Of a stretch of 64,000 bases of DNA, positions 60,397 through 64,000 are shown piece by piece. The notes beneath the pieces are model-generated. The model was given only the letters and a program-made list of their open reading frames with translations. It made no database searches and had not been told where the DNA came from. Origin of the DNA: Synergistaceae bacterium DZ-S4 (GTDB taxonomy: Bacteria > Synergistota > Synergistia > Synergistales > Synergistaceae); the NCBI GenBank assembly GCA_025943965.1, contig JAPCWD010000001.1, positions 124,001 through 188,000 on the forward strand, in the 5' to 3' direction. Made by a program: the position numbers and the translations under genes. Numbering within the stretch: the first letter of the stretch is position 1; the number at the start of each line of letters is the position of its first letter.

Positions 60397-61425
60397 CTAT
60401 ATCCAGCGGACGTTTTCCGGTGAAAAGGTGAGGATGACCTCCGAAGCCGGGGAAATCTTATCTTCTTTCATTTTTTCGACAAGCATCCGTGATTTCAAGA
60501 CGATATCACCGGTCTGGACTGAAATAAGCGCAGATCCGGTCGCTCTCTCAAGCGTCATGCTCGTTACCGTTCCCCTTAGCATATTCATACCCCGGATCGG
60601 TTCTGACAGCGTTGGAAGGAGTGAAATATTCGAAGGATTTATGACTACGGCGCTGTGTTCCTCTCTACCTGATGCGAGGGCATGGATCTTCTGTCCGTCC
60701 GAAAGTTTTCGTACAACGCTTCCATTCTCCCTTATCCACGGTCCGTGAACGAGATTTTCTGTCCCGTGCCCTACTATCCTGCCGCGGTAGAGGCTTATAA
60801 TGTCCGTAGAGACCTCGGTCAGCCACGCGAGGTCGTGGGTAGCAACTATTACCGTAGTGCCCCACTCTTTCCAGGCTGAGACCGCGGCATCCTTGACAAG
60901 CAGGGCGCTCGATTCATCGACGTTGGCGGTAGGTTCGTCAAGGATGAGCACCTTGGGGTGGAGCGCCAGCCTTGCGGCCAGAGCCACACGCTGTACTTCA
61001 CCCCCAGAGAGCCTGTACCAGGGCCTCTGTGCAAATTTTTTCGGGGATAGGCCCACCCGTTCAAGGGAATCATGCACCCTTTCATGGAGGCCCTCTGTCT
61101 CATTTCTCAGTCTCAGCCCGTAAGCGATGTTCTCAAAGACGGAGCGCTTCAGGAGATAGGAATTTTGGAGGAGGTATGTCACGTTTTTTCTGATATCCAC
61201 CACATTGCCGGAGGTATCAGCGCTTTCGAAAGAGAGAGAGCCGCCAGTGTATGGTTCCAGAAAGGCAAGGATCCTCAGAAGAGTGGATTTGCCGCTTCCG
61301 TTGGGGCCGACTATGCCGGTAACGCTGCCTTCGCAGATCCTCAGATAGTCGATATCAAGGGTCTGGGGCCCTTTTCCATAGCTGTGGGTGAGATCTCTTA
61401 TCTCATAAATGATCCTTGGTCCCAT
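60397..61425 (-). CDS. tupC: Tungstate-type ABC transporter ATPase
   Basis: 342 residues from ATG 61425, chosen for CGGAGGAG a few bases upstream; 30 further in-frame codons upstream overlap a hairpin. Walker A GIVGPNGSGKSTLLRILA, signature RLSGGEVQRVALAARLALHP and Walker B LILDEPTANVDESS are in place, with the switch His in VIVATHDLAWL. The last 120 residues form an oxyanion-sensing-like domain (GTVTSMTLERATGSALISVQ). It powers the permease encoded at 62418-63116. Tungstate or molybdate is inferred from the operon partners. Confidence 0.85.
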   Translation of the reverse strand: MGPRIIYEIRDLTHSYGKGPQTLDIDYLRICEGSVTGIVGPNGSGKSTLLRILAFLEPYTGGSLSFESADTSGNVVDIRKNVTYLLQNSYLLKRSVFENIAYGLRLRNETEGLHERVHDSLERVGLSPKKFAQRPWYRLSGGEVQRVALAARLALHPKVLILDEPTANVDESSALLVKDAAVSAWKEWGTTVIVATHDLAWLTEVSTDIISLYRGRIVGHGTENLVHGPWIRENGSVVRKLSDGQKIHALASGREEHSAVVINPSNISLLPTLSEPIRGMNMLRGTVTSMTLERATGSALISVQTGDIVLKSRMLVEKMKEDKISPASEVILTFSPENVRWI

Positions 61426-61450
61426 TGTGTCTCCTCCGGTCATTGTACCG

Positions 61451-61486
61451 GTCCTTCCCGGATCCTTTGCCGGATCCGGGAAGGAC
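61451..61486 (-). terminator. Perfect 15-bp hairpin after the second binding-protein gene
   Basis: GTCCTTCCCGGATCC (61451-61465) pairs perfectly with 61472-61486 around TTTGCC. It lies between the second substrate-binding gene and tupC, 26 bases before tupC starts. No T-run follows, so it is more likely an RNA stabiliser than a full terminator. Confidence 0.7.
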
Positions 61487-61530
61487 TCTGCCGTCGGGTC
61501 TGATTTTGTCATCATGCCCGGTCTTTTATA

Positions 61531-62379
61531 TTATTTTGGATGCTTCTTGTTCCACTGATCCGAGTTGGGGAAGAAGAGAGGTTCTCCGAACTCCTTGACC
61601 TTGAAATCCTTTATGATCATCTGAGCTTCGTCGTCGCAGAGCCAGTTAACGAATTTGACGACATCGGTGTTGTTGACGTTGGAGAACCGCTTCGGGCTTA
61701 CCTCTATTGCAGCGATCAGGTTCAGAAGGATCGGATCGCCCTCTACGAGCGGAACGATCCTCAGTCCCTTTTTCTTTGTAAGGTATGTAGCCCTGTCCAT
61801 GATCGTGTATGCGTTGCGCTTATCCGTGAAATCAGTTGTAGCACCGTTGCCAAGATTGCCGAGTGAAAAGACCGTATACCATTCGTCCTTATCCCCGTCG
61901 GGCTTAATGCCGGCTGCCTTCCAGACATTCATCTCAGAAACGTGCGTCCCTGACATGTCTCCGCGGCTGATGAAAGGAGCTCCCTTGGCCGCTATCGTCT
62001 TGAAGGCTTCGGCGGCTGACTTCATCCCTTTGATACCTGCAGGGTCTTCCTTGGGGCCGAGTATAACGAAATCATTGTACATTATGTCCTGACGGTTCTG
62101 CCCGAAGCCTTCCTTTATGAACTGGTCTTCAAGGGCTCTTGCATGTACGACGACCATGTCGAAGTTTCCGGTCTTTGCCTTGTTCAGCGTCGCGCCGGTG
62201 CCTGCCTTTTCAATTACAAAGTCGGTTCCGGTCTTCGCTTTGTATGTCTCAGCAAGAAGGGGGACGATCCCGGCGTCTACGGGACCGATGGTGCTTGAAA
62301 GTTTGATCGTTCCTGCAAATGCGGGGACGGAAAAGAGCAATATAAGGGTCAATGCAAGTGCTGATCTGATCTTTCTCAT
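61531..62379 (-). CDS. Second tungstate-type substrate-binding protein, divergent site
   Basis: 282 residues from ATG 62379 with GGAGG about ten bases upstream. Signal peptide IRSALALTLILLFSVPAFAG. The mature part follows TupA: STIGPVDAGIVPLLAETYKA, NFDMVVVHARALEDQFIKEG, MYNDFVILGPKEDPAGIKGM, ISRGDMSGTHVSEMNVW and VSPKRFSNVNNTDVVKFVNW. At the first ligand loop the TTTST run of TupA is replaced by STIGP, so affinity or ligand may differ. The R in SRGD and the SGTH contact are kept. It stands between the permease and ATPase genes. Confidence 0.87.
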   Translation of the reverse strand: MRKIRSALALTLILLFSVPAFAGTIKLSSTIGPVDAGIVPLLAETYKAKTGTDFVIEKAGTGATLNKAKTGNFDMVVVHARALEDQFIKEGFGQNRQDIMYNDFVILGPKEDPAGIKGMKSAAEAFKTIAAKGAPFISRGDMSGTHVSEMNVWKAAGIKPDGDKDEWYTVFSLGNLGNGATTDFTDKRNAYTIMDRATYLTKKKGLRIVPLVEGDPILLNLIAAIEVSPKRFSNVNNTDVVKFVNWLCDDEAQMIIKDFKVKEFGEPLFFPNSDQWNKKHPK

Positions 62380-62417
62380 GAGAGTGATGACCTCCGTTAT
62401 TATGTAATGTGCGTTTC

Positions 62418-63116
62418 TCAGCTGTTTCCCACTCTTCTTCGGATGAAGGAGAGTGAAATGTTCAAGGCGAAAGATATTGCAAGCAAAACGATCCCGAGGG
62501 CTATGCCGAGCGCGAAGTCGCCCTTCCCGGTCTCAAGCGTGATAGCGGTGGTTATCGTCCTCGTGTGCCATTTTATGTTGCCGCCCAGCATCATAGCGGA
62601 TCCGACCTCTCCTATGATCCTTCCATAGGAGGTCAATGCGGCGACCAGGATCTGGAAGCGGCCTTCCCAGAGGCTGGTAACAGCCAGTTTTGCGCCTGAT
62701 GCGCCCAGAGTCTGAAGCGTAAGGCGCAGCCTGTTGTCAAGTCCTTCGATAGCTGTAGCCGTATAGGAGATGACAATGGGCAGGCCCAGTATCACCTGGC
62801 CTATCGCCATGCCCCTGATAGTGAAGAGAAGCTCAAAATCGCCCAGCGGGCCTCTTCTGGAGATGAAGGCGTAGACCAGCAGGCCCACTACTACGGTAGG
62901 AAGGGCAAGAAGGGTATCTGCCACGGTCCTGAAGAAGTGCTTTCCCGGAAAATCGAAGTATCCGAGGGCAAATCCCAGCGGAAGTCCGATCCCAAGTATG
63001 AAGAGCATTGAAAGCCCTGTCAGCCTCAGTGTCGTCAGCACGATATTCAGTGTTTCCTCGTCCATTGATGCGATAAGCCTTATGGACTGAAAAAATCCCT
63101 GGACAATAAAATCCAC
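62418..63116 (-). CDS. tupB: Tungstate-type ABC transporter permease
   Basis: 232 residues from a GTG at 63116 with AAGGAGG seven bases upstream. About five to six helices; VLTTLRLTGLSMLFILGIGL, LLALPTVVVGLLVYAFISRR, LPIVISYTATAIEGLDNRLR and the EAA-like loop LQTLGASGAKLAVTSLWEGR facing the ATPase, then GEVGSAMMLGGNIKWHTRTI. It carries the oxyanion across the inner membrane. It has binding-protein genes on both sides. Confidence 0.92.
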   Translation of the reverse strand: MDFIVQGFFQSIRLIASMDEETLNIVLTTLRLTGLSMLFILGIGLPLGFALGYFDFPGKHFFRTVADTLLALPTVVVGLLVYAFISRRGPLGDFELLFTIRGMAIGQVILGLPIVISYTATAIEGLDNRLRLTLQTLGASGAKLAVTSLWEGRFQILVAALTSYGRIIGEVGSAMMLGGNIKWHTRTITTAITLETGKGDFALGIALGIVLLAISFALNISLSFIRRRVGNS

Positions 63117-63136
63117 CCTGCACCCTCCTTAAGACA

Positions 63137-63165
63137 GGGCCGGGTCCTTTGCCGAGACCCGGCCC
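63137..63165 (-). terminator. Hairpin after the first tupA
   Basis: GGGCCGGGTC (63137-63146) pairs perfectly with GACCCGGCCC (63156-63165). On the minus strand the loop and right arm read TCGGCAAAG then GACCCGG, closely like the hairpin after the second binding-protein gene (GGCAAAGGATCCGG). It lies 20 bases before tupB. Confidence 0.7.
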
Positions 63166-63186
63166 TTAAAAATGTTTGCTTATTTA

Positions 63187-64000
63187 TTAGTGTCCGGCTC
63201 TGATCTCCGCGTTGGGGAAGAAGAGCTGCTTGCCTTCGAGCTTGAAGTTGGCGATATCCTTCTGGACCTTTGAAGAGGTGATCCAGTCGATGTATTTGAT
63301 GGCAAGGTCATACTTTGCATGGGGGTGCTTGATCGGGTTCACTGCCATGACCGTGTACATGTTCAGAAGCTGCTGGTCTCCCTCGACAACTATCACCAGT
63401 CCCGGCTTGCCTTTGAGGTTTGCGTCATATTTGATGAATGTTCCTCTGTCCGCAAGGGCATAGCCTTTGCGCTCGTCGGCGATGTTGATCGTGTTGAGCA
63501 TTCCCTGCCCGGTCTGGACATACCATGATGCCTTGTCAAAATCCTTGACCCCGGCCTCTTTGAGAAGTTTCAGCTCCGCCGCATGCGTTCCCGATTTGTC
63601 CGCGCGGCTTACGAGCGGCTGTCCCTTTGCTGCGATCGTCGCCATGGCCTGGCCAATAGGTTTCCCCTTTATGCCCGCAGGGTCGTTTGCGGGACCGATA
63701 AGGACAAAGTCGTTGTACATGACCTTGCGGCGGTTTACTCCGGCTCCGTCAGCCATAAATTTGTCCTCAGCCGCCGGGTCGTGTGTAAGGACGATGTCGA
63801 CATCCCCGTTGCGTCCGTACTCAAGGGCCTTTCCCGTACCTACTGATACCCACTGGATCTCGATCCCGGTGTCTTTCAGCAGTATCGGAGCCATATAGTC
63901 AAGCAGTCCGGTGTTGTCGGTGCTTGTGGTCGTTGCCATTCTGAGAACGGGCGGTTTCGCATATGCGAAAGGACTCAGTGCTAACATGCATACAGCAAGG
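63187..64000 (-). CDS. tupA: Tungstate-binding protein TupA, N-terminus cut by the window edge
   Basis: About 270 residues are visible; the frame is open to the edge and the visible start (LAVCMLALSPFAYAK) is the middle of a signal peptide, so the true start lies outside. The mature protein begins RMATTTSTDNTGLLDYMAPI, the TTTS ligand loop of TupA. NGDVDIVLTHDPAAEDKFMA, MYNDFVLIGPANDPAGIKGK, SRADKSGTHAAELKLLKEAG and NIADERKGYALADRGTFIKY follow. TupA binds tungstate with very high affinity; some relatives take molybdate. It is the first gene seen of the operon. Confidence 0.9.
   Translation of the reverse strand, partial: LAVCMLALSPFAYAKPPVLRMATTTSTDNTGLLDYMAPILLKDTGIEIQWVSVGTGKALEYGRNGDVDIVLTHDPAAEDKFMADGAGVNRRKVMYNDFVLIGPANDPAGIKGKPIGQAMATIAAKGQPLVSRADKSGTHAAELKLLKEAGVKDFDKASWYVQTGQGMLNTINIADERKGYALADRGTFIKYDANLKGKPGLVIVVEGDQQLLNMYTVMAVNPIKHPHAKYDLAIKYIDWITSSKVQKDIANFKLEGKQLFFPNAEIRAGH

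Noticed and set aside
1..64000. tRNA, rRNA, CRISPR arrays or insertion sequences
   Set aside because: No tRNA T-loop text with acceptor pairing, no repeat-spacer pattern and no transposase were seen.

Overview
The window is about 64 kb around a bacterial replication origin. No 16S or tRNA gene is present, so the assignment rests on gene content. That content suggests an anaerobic, amino-acid-using, probably diderm bacterium, most like Synergistota: a complete RnfCDGEAB complex, superoxide reductase, TRAP transporters, a tungstate uptake operon, type III glutamine synthetase and several secreted or exported proteins. This assignment is an inference.

Layout. 1-3.8 kb: end of a manganese exporter, a DUF362 iron-sulfur protein, a cupin, a metal/siderophore-type binding protein and superoxide reductase. 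3.9-10.1 kb: the origin cluster, read leftward as dnaA-dnaN-recF-mnmG-dciA, with DnaA boxes on both sides of dnaA (a bipartite oriC). 10.8-18.2 kb: an LmeA-like exported protein, a split chromate transporter and a TRAP system (dctP-dctQ-dctM) followed by a second dctP without membrane partners. 18.3-25.2 kb: GT28 glycosyltransferase and DHH phosphoesterase, then ppx-nptA-phoU (polyphosphate/phosphate) converging on a MATE pump. 25.3-30.3 kb: an unrecognised 491-aa exported protein, an exported FAD oxidoreductase and a BMP-type binding protein. 30.7-38.7 kb: an aminotransferase, the rnf operon and a BMP-type ABC ATPase with no permease genes nearby.

38.9-48.3 kb: two DMT exporters, cysE, xthA, a lytic transglycosylase, a class V aminotransferase, a YhcH protein, an ABC-F ATPase and a macrodomain protein. 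48.5-64 kb: glnA type III, an amidohydrolase, an M20 amidohydrolase with glyA-rlmN and a small membrane protein, purA, a coupled exported protein/GIY-YIG pair, glmS, and a tungstate-type ABC operon (tupA-tupB-second tupA-tupC) that runs off the right edge.

The most striking observation is in the leader of cysE. On the minus strand, a 22-codon reading frame with four consecutive cysteine codons starts exactly where a good promoter would start transcription, so it should be leaderless. The Cys codons can pair with a downstream segment that can alternatively pair with the arm of an intrinsic terminator placed just before cysE. This is the architecture of a cysteine-sensing transcription attenuator. 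Two genes (the ABC-F ATPase and the amidohydrolase) appear to start at CTG codons with strong ribosome binding sites; starting them at ATG or GTG removes essential N-terminal motifs. Other points are a 167-residue basic tail on RlmN, a cysteine-rich tail on RnfE, and hairpins placed after each binding-protein gene of the TRAP and tungstate operons.
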